Positions 23,331-34,018 of a stretch of DNA of 64,000 nt are shown here, in pieces. Made by a program: the position numbers and the translations under genes. Location of the stretch: NCBI GenBank assembly GCA_029532415.1, contig JAQOTA010000061.1:248001-312000 (forward strand), given 5' to 3'. The notes under the pieces were generated by a model that had not been told where the DNA came from, searched no databases, and saw only the letters and a list, made by a program, of their open reading frames with translations. The stretch is from Marasmius tenuissimus. Its lineage: Eukaryota; Basidiomycota; Agaricomycetes; Agaricales; Marasmiaceae. The number at the start of each line of letters is the position of its first letter. Positions within the stretch are counted from its first letter, which is position 1.

Positions 23331-23342
23331 GGGCCCATAACC
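23331..23342 (-). other. Copia-B primer binding site, half-tRNA type
   Basis: GGTTATGGGCCC directly follows the 5' LTR on the minus strand. Its complement GGGCCCATAACC is the anticodon arm of initiator methionine tRNA (CAT anticodon in the loop). Drosophila copia uses this internal tRNA site, after cleavage of the tRNA, rather than the tRNA 3' end. Confidence 0.8.
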
Positions 23343-23600
23343 TGTTGAGGCAGACATCCTGCCCACGCAGTGGCAGCATGAGACAGACTAGCTCACCTGG
23401 AGATAGGCTTAGAGGCAGCAACGAGAGTAGTAAAAGTACTGGTATTACATGTAGATACAGAGCTACTTATATATCATACAGAGGTGGCTGTAGCTACTAT
23501 CATGGGAGTGACTAGGAATAGCATAGATCATGGTGAAACGATTGAAGCATAGATGCGGCCCGATACAACAGTCCATATATCCGGGAGTCCAGATTTAACA
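23343..23600 (-). repeat. Copia-B 5' LTR (258 bp)
   Basis: Starts TGTTAAATCTGGACTCC (at 23600), ends CTGCCTCAACA (at 23343). Pairs with 15887-16136. Confidence 0.9.
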
Positions 23601-23875
23601 CTCCATTCAAACCATATGTCGGAAGGTTGTGCCTACTGAGCGGCAGAGAAGGTAGTGCTAGAGTTTCAGGTCGTGTTGGATGGATATTGCCTGATGAGTA
23701 CTATTGGCTGTCTGGCAAGATGGAATTATGTCTGACTTGCACCAGACCTTGAGCTTGTCACGGTCAGGAGTTTGGAGATTTGGTCCCTGCAGTGGTTTAT
23801 GTGCAGTCCTCCTGTTTGCATCTTCAATATGTACAGGACAGCCTTAGGTAGATGCAAATCCTTGTTTCTCACACA

Positions 23876-24426
23876 CTAGCAGTCTATCTGTACTGGGCCT
23901 GAAGGTTCCTCGACCACACACACTCCTGATGAGCCGGCATGACACCTAGCACAGGGGACTACAGCATGGCTACACTACTACTTACCAGAGAGGAGTTTAG
24001 AGAGGTAGAGGCGAGACGTAGAAGCTCAAGCACACTGTAGATTCAAGTAGAGAACTATGAGCTTATATACATGTAGGGATAATAGTAGATACCATATAAG
24101 GACAACAATAGAAATTGTACATATGAGCATAATGAATAATGAAGAATAGAACAATAGTGAATGCATTGTCCCGCGTAATACAATGGTGGGGAGTATGAAC
24201 CGGGACTTCAGATATACCGGGATCTAATTATAGTCCACGGATTCAACAACTCCATGGTTTTGGCAGACTTCGGCTGCAGGAGAAGCGGTAACAGTCGTTA
24301 CCACTGGGGAAATAATATTCGGAATGGGAATGTTAGGGAAGGATGTCACAGTGACTAGAACTCACTGAGAGCAAAGGCCGTGACAATGGCAAGGACAACG
24401 GTTAAGGTGGTCCAAGGAGTTTTCAT
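23876..24426 (-). pseudogene. Small secreted protein gene, copy 2, interrupted by LTR-A
   Basis: Exon 1 (24366-24426) encodes MKTPWTTLTVVLAIVTAFAL, a clear signal peptide, and ends at a GTGAGT donor. Intron to CCCCAG at 24304. Exon 2 starts at 24303 and encodes VTTVTASPAAEVCQNHG, is cut by LTR-A (23927-24248, duplication ACTCC), and resumes beyond it with VCVVEEPSGPVQIDC and a stop at 23876-23878.The predicted uninterrupted product is only about 53 residues, with three cysteines in the mature part. A TATAAAAA box lies 79-86 bp upstream of the ATG (24505-24512). The copy at 9948-10329 retains exon 2 but not exon 1. Secretion is inferred from the signal peptide; role unknown. Further exons cannot be excluded. 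Confidence 0.65.
23927..24248 (-). repeat. Solo LTR-A with ACTCC duplication
   Basis: Complete LTR. Duplication ACTCC at 23922-23926 and 24249-24253. The homologous locus at about 10170-10185 has a single ATTCC and no LTR, i.e. the empty site. Confidence 0.95.
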
Positions 24427-24504
24427 GTTGACTGATGGTTTCTGTCAACAGTGGGTGTGATTGTTTGTGGATAGTCTGGGGAGTTACCCTCAACCAGCAT
24501 TCCT

Positions 24505-24512
24505 TTTTATAC
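24505..24512 (-). promoter_or_regulatory. TATA box of the small secreted protein gene
   Basis: TATAAAAA on the minus strand, about 80 bp upstream of the ATG at 24426. Distance is normal for a fungal promoter with a short 5' UTR. Confidence 0.55.
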
Positions 24513-24619
24513 GTCCCCAGTCGAAATTTGCTTGGATTGCGACCGATGCTCATCCCAACTCACCGGTGTTCACATTCAGAATGGAGTATTTAAAAGGTAG
24601 GGCGGTGGGAGAGCAGTAT

Positions 24620-25015
24620 TTGGTGTGATGGCGTGGATCACTGGGCAGCATCCCTACAGTGACCGGCGGGATGAGAATTTTCCGAGTTCCGAGATAGTCT
24701 GGCGCACACCTCCTACACAAAGTATGCGCCAGCACTCGGCCAGAAAGAACTATCTTATCTCACCCCGAAGCTCGCACAGGGTTCTCCGAGGTTATAATCG
24801 AATCGGATTTGCAATGAGATCTTTGTAACAGGCCATGAGTTTCCACCGAGTGGAATTTGAATGAGTGAACCCAAACGCGATTGCGGGTTTCACGGGGGTA
24901 CGCTTACAAAAAATCACCATTGAACATTTGAATTGTAGAGCACTGGCTACTCACATAGAAGGCGTGTGAGAATGAGATTTTCAGTTTCAGGGCCATATGG
25001 TGGTGAGACTCGTAG
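24620..25015. repeat. Second copy of the 10.25-10.66 kb segment
   Basis: Aligns in the same orientation with 10250-10660, roughly 70-80% by eye. It ends abruptly at GGTGGTGAG (25014), where an hAT-like end begins. Confidence 0.65.
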
Positions 25016-25145
25016 CGTTACCATCAGCTCGGCTCTAGCCACGGCTCGAGCGGCTTGGAGCCGAACCCATGCGGAGCCGCTCAGCGAAAACAGCTCCCGG
25101 GGAGCCGTTTCGCGGGAGCCGCCCAATTTTTTAATTATTTTTTTT
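25015..25145 (+). mobile_element. hAT-like terminal fragment with GGCTC/GGAGCCG repeats
   Basis: Starts near CGTAGCGTTACCATCAGC, followed by clustered GGCTCGAGC and GGAGCCG words and a T-rich end. The sequence at 49216-49318, read on the minus strand, starts TAGTGTTGCCAACAGTCAGC and has the same clusters. TAGTGTTGCCAA-like ends are typical of hAT elements. Both lie at equivalent breakpoints of the duplicated segment. Confidence 0.45.
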
Positions 25146-25257
25146 TACTGACAAGACCCTAAGAGGGCACCAGAGGTGACTAGACAACAGCCAGCACTAG
25201 CTGGAGGCCAGTACATAGACGCTAGATAGCAAAAAGATGTGTTTATTATGCAATGTA

Positions 25258-25345
25258 TTCGAATTTCGGGATCATACACAATGTATTCGGGATCGTACAA
25301 AATGTCATTGGGATTGTACAGAATGTTTTCGGGATCGTAGATACA
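25258..25345. repeat. 22-bp minisatellite, about 3.5 units
   Basis: Unit ATTCGGGATCGTACAAAATG with small changes. Lies just beyond the 3' end of the Spt5-like gene. Confidence 0.7.
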
Positions 25346-25479
25346 GCGAGATATTTACTGTACATACAATGCAGATACAAAAAATACAGTGATTACGACG
25401 TCTAGACTCTATGGTCACTCGGGGGGCAAATATACATGAAAATCGGTACTTGGTACAAATGAAGCGAGATCAAGACGGG

Positions 25480-28413
25480 TCACGGAGTAGGATTACCAGC
25501 CCTTGCATTCCGCCATTTGGATACCTTGAACAGCTTCCACTTGTCATGCGCATGCTTCTGCAGTCGGATAATGCAGCAATCACTGCAAGAGACCTTGAAG
25601 GTCGACACATTGGTATCGACGTCGCCTGTGGATGCCACAAGAGGGAGAACATGGAGGTCAGTCCCCACACCAGCTACCTTCGTGACTACAGAATCCTTGA
25701 ACTCCCCTCGCGTCACCATCAGTGGAAGATTGGTTTTTTGCGTGGGTTGCTGGGGGTAGATGACCATCTCTCTGGGCAGTCTTTCTTTGATTCTCTGCCA
25801 ATTCATGGCCAAGACACGCGTGGTGGAATCTCGCAGGAAGTATATCGAGAACCAGGTGTTGGAGATATGACTATACGTGTACTTCCAGTCTTTGAAGGCA
25901 GGCATTCTGCTGTCAAGTTTGACCTGAAAGAGGACCTCGTCGGCAATGCTCCGTTCCAGCTCATAGAATTCATGGTGACTGGTATGGGTTGACTTCCATC
26001 GTTCATCCACAAGCGAGGAGGGAGCAAGCACCGGAGGGGATGAAACGTCTGTCGTATCATTGGAGACTGGGGCTGCATTGGGATTCCAAGCGTCTGCTTC
26101 TGGAGCCGTGGGATCTGCAAGAGAAGGGTCAAGAGGCGGTGTTACTACTGGGGTTGGTGTCGTCGCTCGGGATGGTGTTGCCGCGGCATTCCTGAGATGT
26201 AATTGTGACCACTGCTTGGAGAGGCCAGCAATTCCGGGATGCTGATAATCAGCGGGAGGCTGGAGCGCGAGGGATGGCTGTTGTAGGATATGAAGAGGAA
26301 GTAAAAGCCTGGAGTGAAGGACTATTAATACTAGCGGGTAACCCGAAGCTACTCTGACTCACTGCGAATCAACAACATGATCGTAATCAATGTTGATGAG
26401 CGACCCCACTGCATTGACAGTGTTAGTCTGAACTTGTATCATCAACCGACTCTTCGTTTTCCTAGATGGGATGACATCCATAACATGGTGGAAGCCACGG
26501 TGTTGTCCCTTCCATACCAAAATGTCCCAAAACTTCCAAGGATTACTGCCCGTTCTAATGATATTCAAGCCTCTGTCAATCTGTTCGGCAGTCATAAGCT
26601 GAGGATCTAGTGCGTTGGGGTCCTCTACCAAGGACGCTGTGCTGAAGATATCAGCTCGAGACACTCCGGCGAGCTTCTCTACCTCTGCCAACACATTGTC
26701 CCTACGCCTCTCCAAGATATGGTTGACGCCTCTGGTCTTCTGTACCTCTCGCAGCGAGTTCCGGTGTGCGACGTAAGGGGTAGCACCCTAAACGTGGGGG
26801 CAGAGTCAGGATTGAGGAGATGCCAACGAACGAAAAGGAGAACTTACCATCTCCTCTCCTCCCTTCCAGAAGAAGACCTCGTTATTTTCACATGCAAGTA
26901 CGAAGCCTTCTGCTCCAGTATAGTGTTGTACGTATTGTCTGACCCTCCAAACCTTGTTGATACTCCAACCAAGGAACCACACCTCCTCTGTCTTCGTCTT
27001 TTTGTTCCCATGATTGACATGGCGAGTCCTCACCGCCTCTACACCACAATTTGTAAGTGTGGTAATTCGCCCCTCCCATTTCCTGACCCAAGGAGAGACA
27101 GATTCTCCTTCATGAAAGGACCACTGTTGAACAGCGGGAAACTTCTCAGCGACCAAGGGGTGATCACTTGTCGTGAACAAGATCGGCTCATGTGATGAAG
27201 GTGGTCCCGATATTGGGATCATATTCCATCTTTCCACAGACCGAACGAGCAAGCCTGATGCGACATTTAAGTCAACCAAGCCCAGAGTATCAAAGTCCGG
27301 AACTGTCTTTTGGGTCAAAAGAAGGGGTGTCCCTTTGTCGAGCCTGAGAGGCGACTTGATCCCGATCTTCTCCATCCTTTCGTCGTAACGCAGAACAACA
27401 AGCACAGTGGGTGTCTGTTGTGGCGTGAACGGAACGTCAAGAACCAATGCGAGGTCATTGTGATAGAGAGAGCGATGCGGTTTCTTGGGACATGGAGGCG
27501 TATAGTCATGGGGGTCGGAGGTAGGAAGTCTGTCCAGCCGTGTAACTTCAGACGTGGGTAGTTCATTTTGCGGGGTGATTTTCGAGCGGGGTGTTTTATG
27601 CGGCAGTTTATGGTCATGACTGGGCTTTCGGAGACCAAACTTCGGGTTGGAGAGACAAACCCAAGTCCCTCACTCTATGGTTTCGGGGGAAAGAGACAAG
27701 GAGAGTATTGTCTCCCGGACAGTTTCGAGACGCCGGAGCGCGACCTTGCCATACCGACTGTCTGCGCTGTGCAAAACAAACGCACATTTCCCCAATATCC
27801 GAGTGGCCTCAAGAGGATTAGGAGTCTCGAGGAACAGGTACCCATCCCCCTTCTCTTGATAGTGAATTGAAAGTATCGTCCCAAAAACCCTGTTCTCGCA
27901 GCAGTATCCCATCGCGTAGAACACTACCTCTAGCTCTTTTTTGGGCTAAATGGGCCATCAATGATCAAAACCTAGGTATATTGACGAGGAACGGTCTACT
28001 CACTGCACAACGTAGAAGGTATAGAAGAGGAACGGGAGTAGGGTCGTCCTGTTTGTGAGCGTCTGCACAATCTGCACGATTTGATGTAAGTATTCGATCG
28101 TAGATTTCATCAGCTTTGTCCCAGAGTGCATTGTCTCCGCGATTTTGCAACTGTGAATTGAGAGCTTGATGTGAGAAGTGTGATCCATATGCGGCGTCAT
28201 CTTCATCAACCATAAAATCAGCTAGAGGTGCAGGTTAACGTGTATAATGTATACGAACAACTCCGTGAACTCACCGATGCCTTCATCCTCATCTTCATCC
28301 TCTTCATCTCGATCGACCTCTGCTTCTATGTCTAGAAAACGCATGGCTTCCACCGCTGGTCTTCCACTCCTAGATCGACTCGTCGATGCGGCAGCCGCTG
28401 TACTGTCGGACAT
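25480..28413 (-). CDS. Spt5-like transcription elongation factor paralogue (NGN + KOW)
   Basis: Six exons: 28275-28413, 28004-28221, 27674-27945, 26848-27619, 26363-26787, 25480-26308. Total 2655 nt, an 884-residue protein with an intact frame. The ATG at 28413 opens a Ser/Ala-rich start, then RFLDIEAEVDRDEEDEDEDEG, the acidic N-terminus of Spt5. An NGN-like domain follows at about 105-185 (PLLYLLRCA, FYAMGYCCENRVFGTILSIH, KGDGYLFLETPNPLEAT). A KOW-like segment, SLYHNDLALVLDV, is near residue 255. The C-terminal third is Pro/Thr-rich with DAWNPNAAP, resembling Spt5 DxWNPxxxTP repeats. Spt5 with Spt4 forms DSIF, which clamps RNA polymerase II on chromatin. A 54-nt intron (27620-27673) removes an in-frame TGA. 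The protein is shorter and more diverged than canonical Spt5, so it is probably a lineage-specific paralogue rather than the essential gene. Confidence 0.75.
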
Positions 28414-28715
28414 TTTATCTCTGCACTGTGCAGAAGCCTGCAAAGTGATACAATGAGTCAGTGACTCGTTCGAAGCCGTTCTTTCATTTCTTAAAACACT
28501 CAAATGAATTTCTCATACTGTATAACTATAACTACGTATAGAAATTTCGACCGCTACTAACTACATAGGTGGACCATGGAGATCAACTCACCAGCAAACT
28601 GTGGTGGTGGTTGAAGGCCAGGCGGGAAAGCTGTGCAGGCGCTTCACGCTTGCTCAACTATTCCCATGAACCTTGGGGGGCAAGAGGCACGTGATATCAA
28701 TTGGCGCTAGGGAAA

Positions 28716-28844
28716 AAACATGTATTTGAGATGGTGTAGTATTTGGGATGGTGTAGTATTCAGGATAATGTAGTACTCGGGATGATGTAGTACTTGGGAG
28801 TTGGGCATCGGGATGGTGTAGTATTCAAGAAATAGAGCGTAAAC
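28716..28844. repeat. Minisatellite with GGGATGGTGTAGTA units
   Basis: Five to six units of about 18 bp (GTATTYGGGATGGTGTA). It ends next to the stop codon of the gene at 28845-29611. Confidence 0.7.
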
Positions 28845-29611
28845 TTATTCAAGGGCCCACTCTGCTACGCCTGGAGGCCTGGCCCAACCATCTAAGAAGT
28901 GGCTGAGAACGTGTCTTCGGATGATCGAGTTGGCTAAGTCGGCAGGAGTGAAGGTCGGAACTTCCTTGTAAGGAAGATATCCAGCTTCCTTGAAGTTACT
29001 AGAGGTAAAACATGAGGTCAACATGGGATTAAGCTAACATTGATGCTTGAGGTACCAGACTTACAAACACATTGCACACAACAGTATCCCAGGGTTATCG
29101 GGATCCTTTCTGAGGTACTTATCGGCTGATTCAAAGGAGTTGAACCGCAGTGCGTAGTAGGAACGCTCCCAACGAGTAGCGATATCGCAGGTGAGACAGA
29201 GTGCTGGGGAACTTTGGGTTACAACCCGGGGATAGCCGTCTTCGGTGATGTCCACGAGTGGAGGAAGATCTAGTTTAGCAATGCATCAGTCGCGGAACAG
29301 GAAAGAAAACACTCAAAGGCTCGAAGCTCACCACTCTTGTCCAGTTCCGTCGGAACATCAGACCCGAGCTCTCTGTCGGAATCACCAGTGGAGGCTTGAA
29401 CACCTGCGTTGACTTCAGCTGCGAAACATCGGGTCAGAGCAGAAAATATATTGCAATGAAGCTTGATACCTCGCCAATCTTTGTGTTGTTTCTACTTTTG
29501 TCGTCGTTGCTTGCGGGCACGTCGAGCTACGAGAATCAGTTAGAACTTAGAACAACAAGGTTACGAGTTACGACCGGGATGATATGTACCAGCTCTGGTC
29601 TTTCTGGACAT
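28845..29611 (-). CDS. Small protein with two CxxC knuckles, function unknown
   Basis: Exons 29590-29611, 29332-29418, 29065-29269, 28845-28998 sum to 468 nt, a 155-residue protein. A short basic start (MSRKTRA) and an acidic linker precede a compact domain: CLTC, then RWERSYYALRFNSFESADKY, DPDNPGILLCAMC, NFKEAGYLPYKEVP and RHVLSHFLDGWARPPG. The two CxxC pairs, about 45 residues apart, suggest a single zinc site. The first intron is long (171 nt) and contains a short Arg/Lys-rich stretch that may be an extra exon, so the N-terminus is the weakest part. Strong constraint-like features (matching phases at three junctions, no stops) argue that it is real. I do not recognise a named family; a nucleic-acid-binding role would be a guess. 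Confidence 0.6.
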
Positions 29612-29639
29612 GTTGGGGGTGAAGGTGAGGAAGCAGAGC

Positions 29640-31069
29640 ATTTTGCGACTCCTTAAATAGTTGTTGAACTTCGCCGACTCATGGGGGTTTCTTCTCAGCG
29701 GTGAGGCCTTTCTGTGATGGAGCTATTGGGATCCAGAGTCTGCCATTGTGTCATGAGCATTGATCCTTTTCGAGAGGTTGCATCCAATCTACCGAGATAA
29801 AAGTGTGAATACCAGACAAAGAAGAACTGAAATGAGACACACAGAACGATTGTTAAGAAGATGACAAGTCGATTGACATGTACATGTAAAAGGTCGAGGT
29901 ACATGGGCACCCTGGTCATCAGCCTATCCATCATGAGCTTTATAATATCTCATTTACATCCGAAGTACTGTGAGCAATGAGTGAGCCATATAGATCAGGA
30001 ATAGTGAAGATAAACACTGCAACTCACCGTCATGGCTTTCTCGTTCGATCGGGATGATCGGGTAACGGCTAAGGATCTTGAAATGAAGTGACCTGGTTGG
30101 GACAACACAAATCAGCACAGGTCTGAATGGAGGATATTCTAAGTGAACGGTAAGGAACTGAGAGTCAAGACTATCGAACTCCAATAGAGCATCACATCAC
30201 GGTGCAGAGGGTGGCATCAAGCTCACTGTGGCAGCTGGCCTGATTCCCCAGTCTTTGCTGCGTCGGTCAATCGATGACCTAACGCTTTTGTTTCGGTTTT
30301 CCCTTGTTGTATTCACGCAACCGTCCAAAGTAGTTTACATTCTATCTAATTGTATTCTAAGCACTCTGTAGAGGAGAAGCCTACCTGGATTGGGGCTATC
30401 GCGACGCTTGTACATGGTGGTTGAAGGTGAAGCCTAGAAGCTGTGCGGCGACCTCGATGTACAAACGTCCCAATCCAGGTGAGTCGCTCAATTCTTGAGC
30501 ATCTTGAAGTAGATTATAGTAGAATACCATTGCAATGAATTCAGCGAGAATAATACAGGCTGTAAGAACGGTAGACTGTAGGACGCCTCAATAAACGATG
30601 AACACAAGCATGTGTTCAATGTTGCTGTTGTGCCAAATCCCGAAGACCGCTGACCTGAGAGCAGGGAGCTCCTACAACGCTCACGGTCAATATCGATGAT
30701 TAGCTGCCGATCCCTCCTTCTACATGACTCAAGGCTATTTTTACATACATTTCCGCCGTGATGCCTCAAAAAATTTGCTGATACGATGTCTTACTAGGGT
30801 TGAATTCGATAGAGTCTGACAGCTATTCAATCGGAAATTCACCATTGCTCATGATTCATGAATGTAAATTTCCAGAGTAAGCTTCTCCTCAAAGAACCCG
30901 TTCTGATCTCATGGTACCCTGCAGTTTTCAAGGTTGTGTTCGTGGCTCCCATTGGCACCCCAATGGATTCACATTAGACGATAACTACAGGTTCACCGTT
31001 CAGCGCACTTACATGTCAACGGAACCTTTGCTGATTTCATACCTTACAGGGTATATGAGAATCGAGTCA
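29640..31069. other. No confident gene
   Basis: A minus-strand open frame at 29695-29934 contains one good hydrophobic helix (VIFLTIVLCVSFQFFFVWY) and may be an exon of a membrane protein; another at 29954-30184 could precede it, but the junction gives a stop. 30388-30480 has an inverted pair ACCTGGATTGGG / CCCAATCCAGGT. Otherwise nothing. Confidence 0.35.
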
Positions 31070-32781
31070 ACTGGATGTGAAGGTTCTTTGTCTCCAGTGA
31101 CATTTCTCCAAGTATTCTTATTCTCTAAGTCGTGAATAATGTCTGAGGGTTTATTTGGGTTCTGCTTTTCACCAAATATATTACCAGGTTGCGTTGTACC
31201 CTTCTGCTGCCTCGAAGACTGGCATGGACCATCCGCTGTTGGTGCAGGTGGAGGAACGGCAGGTTTGCCTGGAGGTGTCGGAGGACCAGATTGAGGGAGT
31301 GGTACATCCCCTGGCGAAAGGCAAAGGTGTTAAAAAGGGGATTCCTGGTCCACTTCCGCCTCCGCTTGCTCCAGAACCTAGTGGAAGCACTGAGACGCAT
31401 GAGGAAGAAAGCGTAGTCGAAAGACTGACCCAAGAGGGGGGAGTAGGATTCGTGATTTACCTGTTGAACAATGCCATTCCAGTTCACAATCCGCTTCCAA
31501 CGTCTGATACTCCTGATTTCTCTAACATCAGAGAGTGGACACTCCATGATATTCTGAGCAACAGAAGGAATGGAAGAACGCTTGCCACAAGGAACTTGAG
31601 GCACTTCGTAAGTGCAAGGTCTTCGAACTCTGTGACTTGCCTAAAGGTCACAAAGCCATCAGAAATAGATGGGTCCTTGATGTTAAGTTGAATGGTCGCA
31701 AGAAAGCGAGACTTGTTGCCAAGGGTTTCTCTCAAGTCGAAGGTGTAGACTTTGATGAGATCTTCTCACCAGTTGTTCGCTATGAGACTGTTTGTATGAT
31801 GCTTGCTCTCGCAGCTCTCAAGAACTGGTACATCACCTCTGTTGATGTTAAGAACACCTTCCTTTATGGTGATCTTGTTGAGGAGATTTACATGGAACAA
31901 CCTGAAGGCTTCAAAGTCAAGGGCCAAGAACGTAAGGTACTATGCCTGCGTCGTGCATTATATGGACTGAAGCAAGCTGCCCTTGAATGGTGGCAAACCC
32001 TCAGCTCGTCCATGGAAGTACTATAGTAGACTTCAAATGCCTGACTTCTGATGCTGGACTCTTCATCTGCAAAGATCTGAAGAGTGGTGAAGTTGTGTAT
32101 GCAATTATCTATGTTGATGATGCACTCTTCATGGGTCCTAACAAAGCTTTTGTTGACAAGAAGAAAGCCGAGTTCATGGCTTGATGGGAATGTCATGATA
32201 TGGGCGATGCTAGCGAATTTCTCTGCATGAGCATTCGTCGCAAAGGCAATAAGATCATGATTGACCAGAAGGATTATCTGAAGAGTCTTTGAACGTTTTG
32301 GGATGCAGAATGCGAAGGGTGATCCAACACCCTTACCTGCTGGCTATGTGCCAACTCCCAACAATGGTCCAGTCAATCCTGCCATTTGCTCCAAGTTCCA
32401 GTCTGTAATTGGGTCGCTTCTGTATATTATGCTGGGCACACGTCCTGATATTGCCTATGCAGTAACGAAGCTTTCCCAATTCTCTTCTAATCCAAGGAAG
32501 GAACACCTCGATAAAGCTCTGTATATCTGCCGCTATTTAGCTGGCACATCAGATTATTCACTCGTCTACGATGGTGACTTTGATGGAGGTCTTCTTGCAT
32601 TCACAGACTTGGATTGGGCTGCTGATCCTATCAAACACTGTTTGATCACTGGCTACTTCTTCAAGTTAGCAGGCGGCATCTTCTCATGGCAATCACACGC
32701 CCAGAAGACTGTAGCTCCTTCTTCCACTGAGGCACTTGATTTGCTCAGATGCGCTTTTCAGCTGCACTTAGCAAGGGGGGG
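31070..32781 (+). pseudogene. Copia-A pol remnant with an internal inversion
   Basis: 31300-32781 reads forward through a linker (LTQEGGVGFVIYLLNN), reverse transcriptase ([51 protein letters not shown]) and RNase H (DIAYAVTKLSQFSSNP, KALYICRYLAGTSDYS, PSSTEA). 31070-31300 is homologous to the preceding linker (NIFGEKQNP, NTWRNVTGD) but lies on the minus strand, so the fragment has been inverted at about 31300. RNase H is cut after STEA and joins directly to the sequence before the polypurine tract. Several frameshifts and stops. Gag, protease, integrase and the 5' LTR are missing. Confidence 0.85.
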
Positions 32782-33102
32782 TGTTGAATCCGTGGACTAT
32801 TATTAGATCCTGGTATATCCGAAGTCCCAGTTCATACTTCCCGCACTTGTATTATGCAGGACAATGCATTTGCTATTGTTCTATTCTTCATTGTTCTTTA
32901 TGCTCATATGTACAATTTCTATTGTCGTCCCTATATGGTAACTCTATTGTATCTATATGTATATAAGCTCATAGTTCTCTACTTGAATCTACAGTGTGCT
33001 TGAGCTTCTACGTCTTGCCTCTACCTCTCTAAACTCCTCTCTGATAAGTAGTAGTGTAGCCACGTTGTAGTCCTCTGCGCTAGGCGTCATGCCGGCTCAT
33101 CA
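32782..33102 (+). repeat. LTR-A, 3' LTR of the Copia-A remnant
   Basis: Full LTR-A preceded by the polypurine tract AGCAAGGGGGGG at 32770-32781. This copy ties LTR-A to a copia element. Confidence 0.95.
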
Positions 33103-34018
33103 TCGGGATCAAGTAATCGACAAAAGCCATACTATCCGTTGGACCCTGTTGGTCGTGGCGCGTGGGAGTCGGGAGTGGACCTCGAGGTTCTTGTTATCAA
33201 CAGATTGAGTGCGTTGTGATGAATGAATAACTGGCGGAGACGTCCCCTTGAGGCTTTTGCCACGAGCCTAGTGGCATCGATCACGACATGTGTTATTGCG
33301 TTGAAGCAATCAAACGGGGATTTCCGTTTGAGAAGACTTTGTGACAATCATTCCTGGTGAGCGATCTGCCGAATGAAGGTGGAATTTCAAATCACTGAAC
33401 CAAAACTTTGCAAACAGAAGGTGTCACGATTGAGTGACCAAACCAGGTCAGTTCTTGAAGATACATCGACCTGTCCTAGGTACTCAGCCTTGATATAGGA
33501 TACCACAGATTATCATCACACTTGGCGTCTAGTACCTCCCATGCTCCGTATGCAGTTACTCGGTAAGAATCTGTTCAAACTTCAACACCTTCCAGAGCTG
33601 GTGGGACGCGCTCGACGGTGACTCGTGGTGGCCCTGTTTTTTTGCGTTGTGGCAATGAAGAGCCACCACTCATGCGTGTCGATTATCATGCAACTACCGC
33701 TTATATATTTCTATTGATCGCTTTCGAAGTTGTGGTTATCTCAATTCTCCATACTGGTTCCATTTTACCTCTATCTCCTCGCTCATTCTGACACTCCATC
33801 GCTTAGGTTGTTAAACTATACCTGTGACAAGAATATCCTTGGATGGGTCATCCCAAAACGGAAGGCGAACCAGCTTGGTTTCCAGGAACCCGAAGAAACT
33901 TGCAACCTGAAGAGTCAAGATGCAAAGTAGCATCCTTCAACTGCTTGTGTCCAGGAAGCCTTAAAACTCTGGCTCGCAGCAAACAGCCCTCCACAAGGAC
34001 ACCCTTTCCTCTCTGAGC
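33103..34018. other. No supported gene
   Basis: Nothing recognisable apart from the probable 5' flank of the hAT gene. Confidence 0.4.

Larger units (their letters stand above)
15882..23605 (-). mobile_element. Copia-B, full-length degenerate copia retrotransposon
   Basis: Two LTRs (15887-16136 and 23343-23600) flank primer site, gag, protease, integrase, reverse transcriptase and RNase H in copia order on the minus strand. The 5-bp duplication CTCCA is exact at 15882-15886 and 23601-23605. Three later insertions are nested in pol: MITE-A (16505-16873), solo LTR-D (17738-18493) and solo LTR-C (18988-19512). Without them the element is about 6.06 kb. Many stops and frameshifts make it non-autonomous. 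Confidence 0.9.

Noticed and set aside
27670..27672. Nonsense codon in the Spt5-like gene
   Set aside because: A 54-nt intron (27620-27673) with GTGAGG donor and CCCAG acceptor removes it in frame, and the full six-exon sum is divisible by three.
31125..31604. 159-codon minus-strand protein across the copia inversion joint
   Set aside because: Only its lower part (31125-31300) is copia-like; the rest is antisense to plus-strand pol. It is a chimeric accident.
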